A DNA stretch of 64,000 nucleotides, from contig CANMSN010000015.1 in assembly GCA_947500585.1 (NCBI GenBank), positions 17,921 to 81,920 on the forward strand. Direction: 5' to 3'. Position numbers and translations under genes: made by a program. Under the pieces are notes generated by a model. That model did not search any database. It was given only the letters and a program-made list of their open reading frames with translations, and was not told the origin of the DNA. The stretch comes from an uncultured Flavobacteriaceae bacterium (lineage in GTDB: Bacteria > Bacteroidota > Bacteroidia > Flavobacteriales > Flavobacteriaceae). Positions 41,412 to 48,808 of this stretch are shown in pieces (the first letter of the stretch is position 1; each line of letters begins with the position of its first letter).

Positions 41412-41996
41412 TTATATCCAACGTCTTACTTTTTTTGCATACTCTAAATAATCATTCTCGAATTCTCTTTTTAAAAACTCTTCTTCTAATCTAATTTGTG
41501 TGTTTATACTTATTGTTGATAATGAAATTATTAATAATGTAAAAGCGTTCGGAATTACTAAAAACAGTCCAATATTTGCAATCATAATTCCAAGAAAAAT
41601 TGGGTTTCTTGAAATTGAAAACATTCCATTTGTTACTAATTTGGTTTTGTTATTTTCATCTATTCCAATTCTCCAAGAGGTTGACATTTGGCTTTGAGAA
41701 ATCCACACTAAAATCAATGATGCAAACAAAAATGCCCAACCAATTTTTTGTAAAATAGGATTTTCTAAATACCAAAAAGGTAATAAATATTCGTACCACT
41801 CTTTTTTGAAAGCATAGATACCCACGATAATAAGCTCAAAAATTGTTATAAACTTAAAAACCTTTCCATTAAAATCGTGAGCATCATCTGTTTTATTAAA
41901 GGTGAATGGGTTTATTCCTGTTTTTTTCCAAAGTAAAATAGACCTTAATACAAAGACCAATAAAAAATATAATAGCAGATAAGCGAATAATAACAT
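41412..41996 (-). CDS. isoprenylcysteine methyltransferase-like (ICMT/PEMT) membrane protein
   Basis: Start chosen at ATG 41996 (MLLFAYLLLYFLLVFVLRSI); extension to a TTG at 42038 is unlikely. 194 aa with about five membrane helices. The C-terminal block has the family's SAM-binding pattern: VTNGMFSISRNPIFLGIMI and then EEEFLKREFENDYLEYAKKV. Proteins of this kind often sit beside CzcD or CadA-type metal exporters; the substrate there is unknown. Located between the Fur-family regulator and the P-ATPase. Confidence 0.8.
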   Translation of the reverse strand: MLLFAYLLLYFLLVFVLRSILLWKKTGINPFTFNKTDDAHDFNGKVFKFITIFELIIVGIYAFKKEWYEYLLPFWYLENPILQKIGWAFLFASLILVWISQSQMSTSWRIGIDENNKTKLVTNGMFSISRNPIFLGIMIANIGLFLVIPNAFTLLIISLSTISINTQIRLEEEFLKREFENDYLEYAKKVRRWI

Positions 41997-42052
41997 AGTT
42001 TCTAATTTGATACAAAAATGCTCTAAAAACCAATGCAATGGAAGTGCATTTG

Positions 42053-42466
42053 TTATCCACTACACTTATCACATATACCTTTTATAACCAAGTTTACATT
42101 TTCTGAAACAAAGCCATCAGGCACTTTTATTTGAGGAATTTTATGGTCTGTTAAGCAAATGGTTTCATTGCAATTGTTACAATGGAAATGTAAGTGTAAA
42201 TCGGTTTTTATGTCGCAACTACAACCTTGTTCACATAATGCGTATTTGGTAATACCTGTACCATCATCTATTTGATGAACAATATCCTTTTCTTCAAAAG
42301 TTTTAATAGTTCTGTAAAGTGTAGTTCTATCTGCTTTTTCAAACGCATTTTCAATATCGCTTAATGTTACTGCAATTTCTTTTTCTGCAAGAAACTTATA
42401 AATCAACAGACGCATTGCTGTAACACGTACTTGTTTAGACTCTAATAATTGTTCTATTGTTTCCAT
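42053..42466 (-). CDS. Fur-family metal-dependent transcription regulator
   Basis: 137 aa. Winged helix with RTTLYRTIKTFEEKDIVHQI (47-66), sensory His cluster HLHFHC (91-96) and structural zinc cysteines C96-x-x-C99 and C132-x-x-C135. Fur/Zur/PerR subtype cannot be decided. Lying inside the metal operon, 2 bases after the TonB receptor gene, it most likely controls this operon in response to zinc or a related metal. Confidence 0.9.
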   Translation of the reverse strand: METIEQLLESKQVRVTAMRLLIYKFLAEKEIAVTLSDIENAFEKADRTTLYRTIKTFEEKDIVHQIDDGTGITKYALCEQGCSCDIKTDLHLHFHCNNCNETICLTDHKIPQIKVPDGFVSENVNLVIKGICDKCSG

Positions 42467-42468
42467 AA

Positions 42469-44655
42469 TTAATCGTGGTCTTCGTTTCCAAATGGTTTAA
42501 TAATAAGTCCTACGCTAAATATAAAGCCATCTGTAGGTGCATAAATCTCTGGAAAAACAGGATTTTCGTGAGGTGGTAATACCAAAGGTGAAAACCTGCT
42601 TTGTCTTCTATCTGTAAAGTTTTCAAAGTTCACAAATACGCTACCCAATTTAAAATTACGCATTAACAATAAACCCATAGTTACAAAGTCTGTAGTTTCA
42701 TTTCCATTAGATAAAAATTGTTTCCCTGTATAGTAGGTTTCATAACCAATTCGCCATTTGTCTGATTCGTACATTAAAACACTACCTGCGTTATGCTTCG
42801 CTGTTAATGGTTTTTGAGGATTATCAGGTAAATAATTTAGTTTGGTATCAATAAGCGCATAGTTTAAAAACCATCTAAAGTCTTTGTATGTAAATTTAAT
42901 ATTAGTTTCAGCACCTTTGCTAAAGATTTCATCTGGCGCATTCTCAAACTTAAACAAACCGCTATCTGTCGTATTTAAAAGTAGTCCATCATTTATTGCA
43001 GTAACATAGAATAATTGATTTACAGAAAAACCAATCTCATCAGTTAAACGTGTTTGATAGTTAAAATCAAAATTAACACCATAAGAACGTTCTGCATCTA
43101 CTGTGGATTTATCTATTGAAAGAACATTTTCGAAATTTATATACTCTGCTTCTTCTGTAAAAATATCTGGAATTTTATAACCTAAACCGCCACCAATTCT
43201 ACTTGAAAATCCACTATTATTTTTATATAGTAATGAAATTCTTGGAAGTGGAAAGAAACCGAAATCAGTATTGTAATCTGCTCTTAATCCTGTTTCTAAT
43301 ATCCAATTATCTGAAATATCGTAGATATTATTTGCAAATGCTCCAAAGGTTACATCTTTTTGGTCTCGCTGTAATGGTGCGTTATCATTTTCATCAAAAT
43401 TTGAGGTATATAGATTAGCTCCAACTATCCAATCCGTTTTTTCTGATGCTTTGTTATATGTGATTTCAGTAAAAGTATTTGTTTGCTTACCATCAAAATT
43501 AAAATCAGGAACAGTTAAATTCCTATCAAAAAAAGAGACACTATTTTTAAATTCTAATGAGCTAACAGAATCTAATTGCGTTTGATACACCAATTGACTA
43601 CTTAATCTTTTAGAATTATTTTCTTCAGTATATTGATGTATGCCATTTTCTCCACTTTCAATTTTGGTAATATCTCCACCAATTCTATCATCATACGTTC
43701 CGTTTAATCCAAACCAAAGTGTTGTTTTATCTGATGGATAATAAAACAGTTTAGGATTAAAAGAAATTGATGTTGTTTTTGGTAGGTTGCTAAAGCCATC
43801 ATCTTCTAGGTCATATGCTTTTTGATAATGACCAGAGCCATAAAGTGAAACACCAAACTTTTCATTTCGTTTGCTATAAAATACATTAGCTGTACTACCT
43901 AATGCTTGGGTCTGCGTAAGCATAATGTCTAAAGCAGGTTCTTCGTCTGGTGTTTTAGATACCATATTTACCAATCCTGCGATAGCACCACCTCCATAAA
44001 GTGTAGAGGAACTTCCTTTAATAATCTCAAATTGTTGTAAATCTAAAGGTGGAATTTGCAAAATACTTAATCCACTTGAAAAGCCACCATAAAGCGGAAA
44101 GCCATCTCTCAATAGCTGTGTATATCGTCCATCTAATCCTTGAATACGAATATTAGTACTACCACTACTTAATGAGGTTTGTTGCATTTGTATTCCTGTA
44201 CTTTCACGAAGCACCATAGAAATATTAGTAGGGTTCATTATTGCTTTTTCTCCTAATTCCTCTGCACCGATAAACTCGATACGTGTAGGTATTTTTCGTA
44301 CTGTTCTTGTGCTTCTTGTAGATTGCAGTACTACAGCATCTAATTGATTACCACCCTCTTTTAGTTTAAACACTAATTCATTATTACTTGGAATTTGAAT
44401 TGTTGTCTCAAATGTTTCAAAACCTAAAAAGGAAATTATTATTTGATGCTTACCGTCTGGTATTTCTGTAAATTCTGCAATACCATCAAAATTAGTTACA
44501 GCACCTTTTTTTAATGCTTCAAAGTAAACCGTAGCACCCATTAAAGGCTCGTTTTCAGCCTCTGTGATGACTTTTATTTGTATGTCAGTTGTTTGTGCCT
44601 GTAATGATAGGCAAAGTATTAAAATGAGCTTAATGCTCAATATGTATTTATTCAT
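42469..44655 (-). CDS. TonB-dependent receptor of the metal operon
   Basis: 728 aa. Signal peptide ~1-20; carboxypeptidase-regulatory-like domain ~22-100 (VITEAENEPLMGATVYFEAL); plug ~110-230 (STNIRIQGLDGRYTQLLRDG, SSTLYGGGAIAGLVNMVSK); barrel with a final strand FIFSVGLIIKPF. The gene lies with a Fur-type regulator and a metal exporter, so it probably handles a metal or metal-chelate in the outer membrane. Such receptors are repeatedly seen in flavobacterial metal islands, though an import receptor in an efflux operon is puzzling. Confidence 0.92.
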   Translation of the reverse strand: MNKYILSIKLILILCLSLQAQTTDIQIKVITEAENEPLMGATVYFEALKKGAVTNFDGIAEFTEIPDGKHQIIISFLGFETFETTIQIPSNNELVFKLKEGGNQLDAVVLQSTRSTRTVRKIPTRIEFIGAEELGEKAIMNPTNISMVLRESTGIQMQQTSLSSGSTNIRIQGLDGRYTQLLRDGFPLYGGFSSGLSILQIPPLDLQQFEIIKGSSSTLYGGGAIAGLVNMVSKTPDEEPALDIMLTQTQALGSTANVFYSKRNEKFGVSLYGSGHYQKAYDLEDDGFSNLPKTTSISFNPKLFYYPSDKTTLWFGLNGTYDDRIGGDITKIESGENGIHQYTEENNSKRLSSQLVYQTQLDSVSSLEFKNSVSFFDRNLTVPDFNFDGKQTNTFTEITYNKASEKTDWIVGANLYTSNFDENDNAPLQRDQKDVTFGAFANNIYDISDNWILETGLRADYNTDFGFFPLPRISLLYKNNSGFSSRIGGGLGYKIPDIFTEEAEYINFENVLSIDKSTVDAERSYGVNFDFNYQTRLTDEIGFSVNQLFYVTAINDGLLLNTTDSGLFKFENAPDEIFSKGAETNIKFTYKDFRWFLNYALIDTKLNYLPDNPQKPLTAKHNAGSVLMYESDKWRIGYETYYTGKQFLSNGNETTDFVTMGLLLMRNFKLGSVFVNFENFTDRRQSRFSPLVLPPHENPVFPEIYAPTDGFIFSVGLIIKPFGNEDHD

Positions 44656-44704
44656 TGAATTATAATTGTAATTAACTAAATAATTGATTTAAAATCGTGT
44701 TGTT

Positions 44705-45022
44705 TTAGCTTATTACTTGTGGCGGTTGCCAAATGTTGGAAAGGAAATTGAACCTATATATAGGTTGATATGTAGAAATTAACTCCGTTGAAATTTCAAT
44801 ATTGAATTTTAAATCAAATGTTTTGATTGGTTCGTAAGTAATTGACATACCGCAACAATTACAAATACAAGTTACAGGACAAGAATCGTCACTATCTTCT
44901 TGATGATTGTGATTAACACTTATTTCGTCTTGATGCTGGTCTTCTATGTTTTGACCATCAGAACAAGGCTTCGCTGAAAGCAATAGTATTATTAATGATA
45001 ATATGACTGTTACAAATTTCAT
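44705..45022 (-). CDS. small Cys/His-rich exported protein, DUF6660-like
   Basis: 105 aa. Signal peptide (MKFVTVILSLIILLLSAKPC), then an acidic His-rich stretch (DQHQDEISVNHNHQEDSDDS) and a cysteine cluster CPVTCICNCC, which could bind metal. The C-terminus is aromatic and Pro-rich. The pattern recalls DUF6660 proteins found in flavobacterial metal-efflux operons; this family name is from memory. First gene of the metal operon. Confidence 0.7.
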   Translation of the reverse strand: MKFVTVILSLIILLLSAKPCSDGQNIEDQHQDEISVNHNHQEDSDDSCPVTCICNCCGMSITYEPIKTFDLKFNIEISTELISTYQPIYRFNFLSNIWQPPQVIS

Positions 45023-45027
45023 AATTA

Positions 45028-45035
45028 CAAAGATA
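45028..45035 (-). promoter_or_regulatory. -7 box of the metal operon
   Basis: TATCTTTG on the minus strand fits TAnnTTTG exactly. Its end is only 5 bases from the ATG at 45022, so transcription would begin at or next to the start codon, giving a leaderless mRNA. No TTG lies at the expected 19-base spacing (14 and 25 are found), consistent with a regulated promoter. Confidence 0.4.
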
Positions 45036-45072
45036 AAAATTTAATGATGCAATGGTTGTGCAATTATTTTAT

Positions 45073-46587
45073 TTAAGCCACAACTTTAGCTTTCTCTTTT
45101 ATAGTTTCAAGATGTTTTTCCATATTGCTTTTACACCATTCTTCACGTGCTAATTTTGGTGCGTGACCTATGGCTTTTGATAACTCCTCTTTCATTATAT
45201 CCTCAACAACATCCACATATTCTTCCGTTGTAGAAATACTATCGTGTATTGTATATATTGGTGCATCTGGATACTCTATTGATATACGCTTTGCAATAAC
45301 ATTAATCATTAAATAACTCTCAATACTCTGCAATAATCTTGGAAGTAGCGATTTGTCTTTACTCTTAATCTGTCTAAACACCTCATAAACGTTTGGAAAC
45401 ATCGCCTTAAACATTTTCTTTGGTTTTGCATCCTCTTGCCCCAAAAATCTATTATCTGTAAATAGCACTTGGAACACTGCCGTTTTAACTTCTTTTCGGT
45501 TTGCAAATGTTTCTCCTAATCGTTGGCTAAACTGTTGTTCTAAAAACTCGTAAAGTGTACCACTCACCACAAGATTTATATACTGACTAAACTCATTATT
45601 CATAAGGGTTTTATCAATATCTCCTAACATAATGTAAGAATCAGTATCGTGTATTTTAATATATGATATATTCATTCTATCACTCTTATAAATATTCTCA
45701 TTTATATCATTAAAAGAATAAAAAGGTCGATTTTTGGGCTCATCAAACGTGATTGATAACTCATTTGGTGCATTTAGCTCATTTTTTTGCTCAATCCAGA
45801 ACGAGCGACTCAACAATATGGTGCTTAAATAAGGTTGGCTATTTTTAATATCAATCGAAATTAATTTTTGGCCATCATACGTTACTGCATTTCTGATAAC
45901 GCTTCGCATATTAGTAAGGTTGGAATGAAAGCGATATACATTATCATCGTGCAACAAATAATAATCTTGACGACTTATTTTTTCTGCGCTAATTTTTGCG
46001 TGGTTTAATTGGTCAATCGGTCTTTTATATTTGACTTCGACCTTACCATAGTTATTAACCTTTTTGGATTGCCACAAAGATTTGTTGTCTTTCTTTAACG
46101 CATATTCGTCGGCTAAAAACTCGTTGACGTAATTAATATCAATTTCTAATTTTTCATCAAACCATTTAGTTAGATAGTTTAGGTGTTTTACCGATGCTAT
46201 TCTATTATTACGCTCAACTTTTAGCTTCCTGTGAAATGTTTGTTCGCTTATTGTATGAATAGCTACTTCACACCTGTATTTTTCAGCCAACCTAAACCCT
46301 TTTGATTTTGAGCCAACAAAGTATTGATTATCCGTTTCAATAATTTTTGCAACATTGATAAGATAATTTAAGTACTCTTTGTAATTAGAGATTTTGTCCT
46401 GTAAGATTTTTGCACTTATAGATACAAAGTCATCATACATTAAATCTTTGTTGTAGAGTGTAAGCGCATTTATTAAGTGAATAACATATAATAGTTTATC
46501 TCTTTTGTGTTTGTACTTTTTAAAATTAGGTGGGTAATCATAAACAATTTGGTCTATGTCTAAATTCTCTGGTATGTATAATCTCAT
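45073..46587 (-). CDS. mobile-element family A DNA-polymerase-like protein with N-terminal winged helix
   Basis: 504 aa. Residues ~30-105 look like a winged-helix DNA-binding domain (VAKIIETDNQYFVGSKSKGF). Residues ~218-252 match the PolA motif A region: RFHSNLTNM, then LISIDIKNSQPYL with candidate metal-binding D246 (PolA: GRLSS..NLQN..DYSQIE). NRKEVKTAVFQVLFTDN (363-379) aligns with motif B (RR.AK.INFGLIYG), LLQSIESYLMINV with the helix QG.AAD, and YTIHDSI (445-451, D449) with motif C (VHDE). The 3'-5' exonuclease and usual thumb are absent. Its ATG overlaps the stop of the HTH gene (TAATG). Probable replication protein of the island. Confidence 0.65.
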   Translation of the reverse strand: MRLYIPENLDIDQIVYDYPPNFKKYKHKRDKLLYVIHLINALTLYNKDLMYDDFVSISAKILQDKISNYKEYLNYLINVAKIIETDNQYFVGSKSKGFRLAEKYRCEVAIHTISEQTFHRKLKVERNNRIASVKHLNYLTKWFDEKLEIDINYVNEFLADEYALKKDNKSLWQSKKVNNYGKVEVKYKRPIDQLNHAKISAEKISRQDYYLLHDDNVYRFHSNLTNMRSVIRNAVTYDGQKLISIDIKNSQPYLSTILLSRSFWIEQKNELNAPNELSITFDEPKNRPFYSFNDINENIYKSDRMNISYIKIHDTDSYIMLGDIDKTLMNNEFSQYINLVVSGTLYEFLEQQFSQRLGETFANRKEVKTAVFQVLFTDNRFLGQEDAKPKKMFKAMFPNVYEVFRQIKSKDKSLLPRLLQSIESYLMINVIAKRISIEYPDAPIYTIHDSISTTEEYVDVVEDIMKEELSKAIGHAPKLAREEWCKSNMEKHLETIKEKAKVVA

Positions 46588-46850
46588 TAAGCACTCTTGT
46601 TTTGGGTTAAAATTCTAACTACATCGTCATACTCATAGTACATTGTTTTACCCATTTTTGTAAAGGGTAGTGTACCATTGATTCGTAAATTCTGCAACGT
46701 ACCTGGTGAGATATTTAATAGCTCACGTACGTCTGCTGATTTTAACCACTTTTTTTGCTCTGTTTGGCTTCCTAAAATTGTCTTCAGTTCTGTGATGATT
46801 TCCTGTTTAAGAGTCTTTAAATCATCCTTTGTAATTACTTCAAATGTCAT
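46587..46850 (-). CDS. excisionase-like helix-turn-helix protein
   Basis: 87 aa. A charged N-terminal helix, then the MerR/HTH_17 fold: WLKSADVRELLNISPGTLQN, LRINGTLPFTKMGKTMYYEY. Proteins of this type are found next to integrases in Bacteroidota elements and serve as excision factors or regulators. It is translationally coupled to the polymerase-like gene and lies ~200 bases from the integrase terminator. Confidence 0.85.
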   Translation of the reverse strand: MTFEVITKDDLKTLKQEIITELKTILGSQTEQKKWLKSADVRELLNISPGTLQNLRINGTLPFTKMGKTMYYEYDDVVRILTQNKSA

Positions 46851-46976
46851 TCTGTATTAAAACGTATTAAAAGGTGTAAACACCTGATTTATATTATGTT
46901 AATTTACGATATTTTGACTTTTAGTTAAAACAAACTTATTAACAGTTTTCAACAATTTATGTGTTATTATAAATGC

Positions 46977-47003
46977 AAAAACCCTTGAATTAACAAGGGT
47001 TTT
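46977..47003. terminator. terminator between integrase and HTH genes
   Basis: AAAAACCCTTG / CAAGGGTTTT with a 6-nt loop, 44 bases past the integrase stop. On the minus strand it ends in TTTTTG. It should insulate the HTH-polymerase operon from integrase transcription. Confidence 0.75.
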
Positions 47004-47046
47004 GAGTGATTTTAAGAAATTTGTTTAACGGTATTGTGGGTAAGTG

Positions 47047-48297
47047 TTAATTGGCTATTCTCTTGGAAGCGTCAATATTACTTTTATCTGCAAACTTTTG
47101 TTTTAAAATTGCCATATCATCACTTACTTTTCTATCCAATATTTTTGCATAGTGCTGTGTCGTTTTTAAAGATTTATGACCCAACATTTTACTTACAGAT
47201 TCCATTGGTACACCATTAGACAATGTTACCGTAGTTGCAAACGTATGACGAGCTAAATGGGTGGTTAAGTTTTTATTGATACCACACAAGTCTGCTATCT
47301 CTTTTAAATAGGCATTAGACTTTTGATTGCTTAATACAGGAAGTAATACGCCTTTTGTAACTGCCTCTGGATGGTTCTCGTATTTCTTTATAATGTCTAA
47401 AGCGGTTGGAAGTAGTGGAATATTACTGCGTGTATCGGTTTTAATTCGCTTTGTCTTTATCCATTTATCGCCATCAATACCGAATACCAAATTATCTTTT
47501 GAGAGCTTCTTAACGTCGCTATACGCTAAACCTGTAAAACAACAGAATATAAAAATATCTCTTACTTGCTCTAATCTATTGGTGTGTAATTCTTTTTCGA
47601 GCATTGTTTGTATTTCTTCTTCAGAAAGGAATTGGCGTTCTACTTCTTTTAAACGTACTTTATAATTTAGAAATGGGTCTTTTTTAATCCAATCATTGGC
47701 TATTGCAATACGTACTATCTTTTTAAAATTCTTGATGTACTTGATTGTACTGTTATGTCCGCAGTTTCTAACGGTTTTTAAATAGAACTCAAAATCTGTA
47801 ATATACTTGTGGTCTATTCTGTTTACTGGTATATCACTTACATTGTATTGATGTTGCATAAACTCTTGCAGATGCTTACATACTGTTTTATAACGCTCTA
47901 AAGTTCCTGCCGAAAACTCTCTACCAACTAATTTTTCAACTTGCTTGTTGTGATTTTTAAAGATGGTTATGAGTGTTCGTTGTTTTTCCTCAACGCCTAA
48001 AAACTTGTTTTTAAGGGTTTCGGTTGTAACCTCTTTATTATCCTGAATTAAGTCTCTTTGGCTTTGATATACTTTTGTAGTAAGAGAATCTAAATAGGCA
48101 TTTAGCTCTCGTATATCCTCTGTTCTTCCAATAGCTTTATTGGCTTCAACGCTCCATTTCTCAATCTCAATGGTACGTTTTGTACTAATCTCTGTACGCT
48201 TACCAACTATGGTAATACGTAGGTAAATAGGGCATTTGCCCTGTGCATCTACTTTACTCTTTTTTAAGTAGAATAATAATCCAAATGTTTTGTTCAT
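47047..48297 (-). CDS. tyrosine integrase of the island
   Basis: 416 aa. Arm-binding N-terminus (MNKTFGLLFYLKKSKVDAQG, CPIYLRITIVGKR), SAM-like core-binding domain ~105-205, catalytic domain ~215-405 with Arg in FCCFTGLAYSDVKKL (preceded by R-D-I-F), then HLARHTFATT and GHKSLKTTQHYAKI supplying H, R, H and the nucleophile Tyr. Length and order match Bacteroidota integrases of the CTnDOT/Tn4555 kind. It integrates the island at the tRNA-Ser 3' end. A GGTGACC arm-type heptamer lies 4 bases upstream of its ATG. Confidence 0.95.
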   Translation of the reverse strand: MNKTFGLLFYLKKSKVDAQGKCPIYLRITIVGKRTEISTKRTIEIEKWSVEANKAIGRTEDIRELNAYLDSLTTKVYQSQRDLIQDNKEVTTETLKNKFLGVEEKQRTLITIFKNHNKQVEKLVGREFSAGTLERYKTVCKHLQEFMQHQYNVSDIPVNRIDHKYITDFEFYLKTVRNCGHNSTIKYIKNFKKIVRIAIANDWIKKDPFLNYKVRLKEVERQFLSEEEIQTMLEKELHTNRLEQVRDIFIFCCFTGLAYSDVKKLSKDNLVFGIDGDKWIKTKRIKTDTRSNIPLLPTALDIIKKYENHPEAVTKGVLLPVLSNQKSNAYLKEIADLCGINKNLTTHLARHTFATTVTLSNGVPMESVSKMLGHKSLKTTQHYAKILDRKVSDDMAILKQKFADKSNIDASKRIAN

Positions 48298-48300
48298 TCT

Positions 48301-48433
48301 GGTGACCTTTAATTATACATTAATTTACAAAATATTGAGGTCTTTAAATTGATTTAAAATACTGATTTATAAATAGTTATAAACAATTAGGTGACCTGAA
48401 TAAGGTTTAAAAAGGGTCACCGAATAGGTCACC
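48301..48433. promoter_or_regulatory. integrase arm-type sites, right end of island
   Basis: GGTGACC at 48301-48307 (touching the integrase ATG) and 48390-48396; GGTCACC at 48415-48421 and 48427-48433, joined by GAAT. Copies appear in both orientations. The pair 48414-48433 repeats that at 37408-37427 with one change. Confidence 0.65.
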
Positions 48434-48479
48434 AACAGAATGGTTTTTAATACACTTTTTGATGTTTTGGGCAAAATAA

Positions 48480-48512
48480 AAAGTCCCATAAACATAGTGT
48501 TTACAGGACTTT
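48480..48512 (-). terminator. terminator of tRNA-Ser, carried by the island end
   Basis: AAAGTCC and GGACTTT enclose TAAACATAGTGTTTA. On the minus strand it is followed by TTTTATTTTG. It lies 24 bases beyond the tRNA 3' end and inside the island. Confidence 0.75.
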
Positions 48513-48534
48513 CGTCGATTTTGAATAAATCTTG

Positions 48535-48547
48535 GCGGAGAAAGAGG
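48535..48547. other. attachment site core, right copy (tRNA 3' end)
   Basis: GCGGAGAAAGAGG covers the discriminator base and the 3' acceptor/T-arm strand of tRNA-Ser, the usual crossover region for tyrosine integrases. Confidence 0.8.
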
Positions 48548-48620
48548 GATTCGAACCCCCGGAGGTGTGACCCTCAACAGTTTTCAAGACTGCCGCATTC
48601 GACCACTCTGCCATTTCTCC
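48536..48620 (-). tRNA. tRNA-Ser(UGA)
   Basis: On the minus strand the acceptor stem GGAGAAA pairs with TTTCTCC, discriminator G at 48536, and CCA is encoded next (48535-48533). The anticodon loop is CTTGAAA with anticodon TGA. A long variable arm follows (TTGAGGGTCACACCTC...), and the T-loop is GGTTCGAATCC. All of this is typical of a class II serine tRNA of 85 bases. Confidence 0.97.
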
Positions 48621-48780
48621 TTGAGTGCCTCATCAAGCTATTTGCCTGAATGCGGGTGCAAATATAGCGTCCTTTTTCTTTCTATTCAAATAATAAACTA
48701 ATTTTTTGAGAATATTTTTTCAAAGAAAATCTTAAGACCAATTAATTCAATATTGTAATAAAAAAACACATTTCAAAGCT

Positions 48781-48788
48781 TATTTTTG
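48781..48788 (+). promoter_or_regulatory. -7 box before the nitroreductase gene
   Basis: TATTTTTG matches TAnnTTTG, 20 bases before ATG 48809. No -33 TTG at the ideal distance. Confidence 0.4.
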
Positions 48789-48808
48789 CAAGAAGAATTG
48801 ATTAGTAT

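Larger units (their letters stand above)
37336..48547. mobile_element. tRNA-Ser integrated genomic island with metal-resistance cargo (~11.2 kb)
   Basis: Bounded by the 13-bp direct repeat GCGGAGAAAGAGG, which is the 3' end of tRNA-Ser at 48535-48547 and a lone copy at 37336-37348. The integrase gene lies next to the tRNA, as in typical islands. GGGTCACCTAATAGGTCACC at 37408-37427 and a 19/20 identical copy at 48414-48433 mark both inner ends. Contents: integrase, HTH protein, polymerase-like protein, metal cargo operon and two unknown genes. No conjugation or relaxase gene is present, so transfer would need help. Confidence 0.85.

Noticed and set aside
37336..48547. Calling the island a conjugative element or prophage
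   Set aside because: No relaxase, type IV secretion, capsid, portal or lysis genes are present; only integration, HTH, polymerase-like and cargo genes.
48440..48649. 69-codon plus-strand reading frame across the island end
   Set aside because: It runs antisense through tRNA-Ser and the att core; the coding pattern is that of the tRNA, not a protein.
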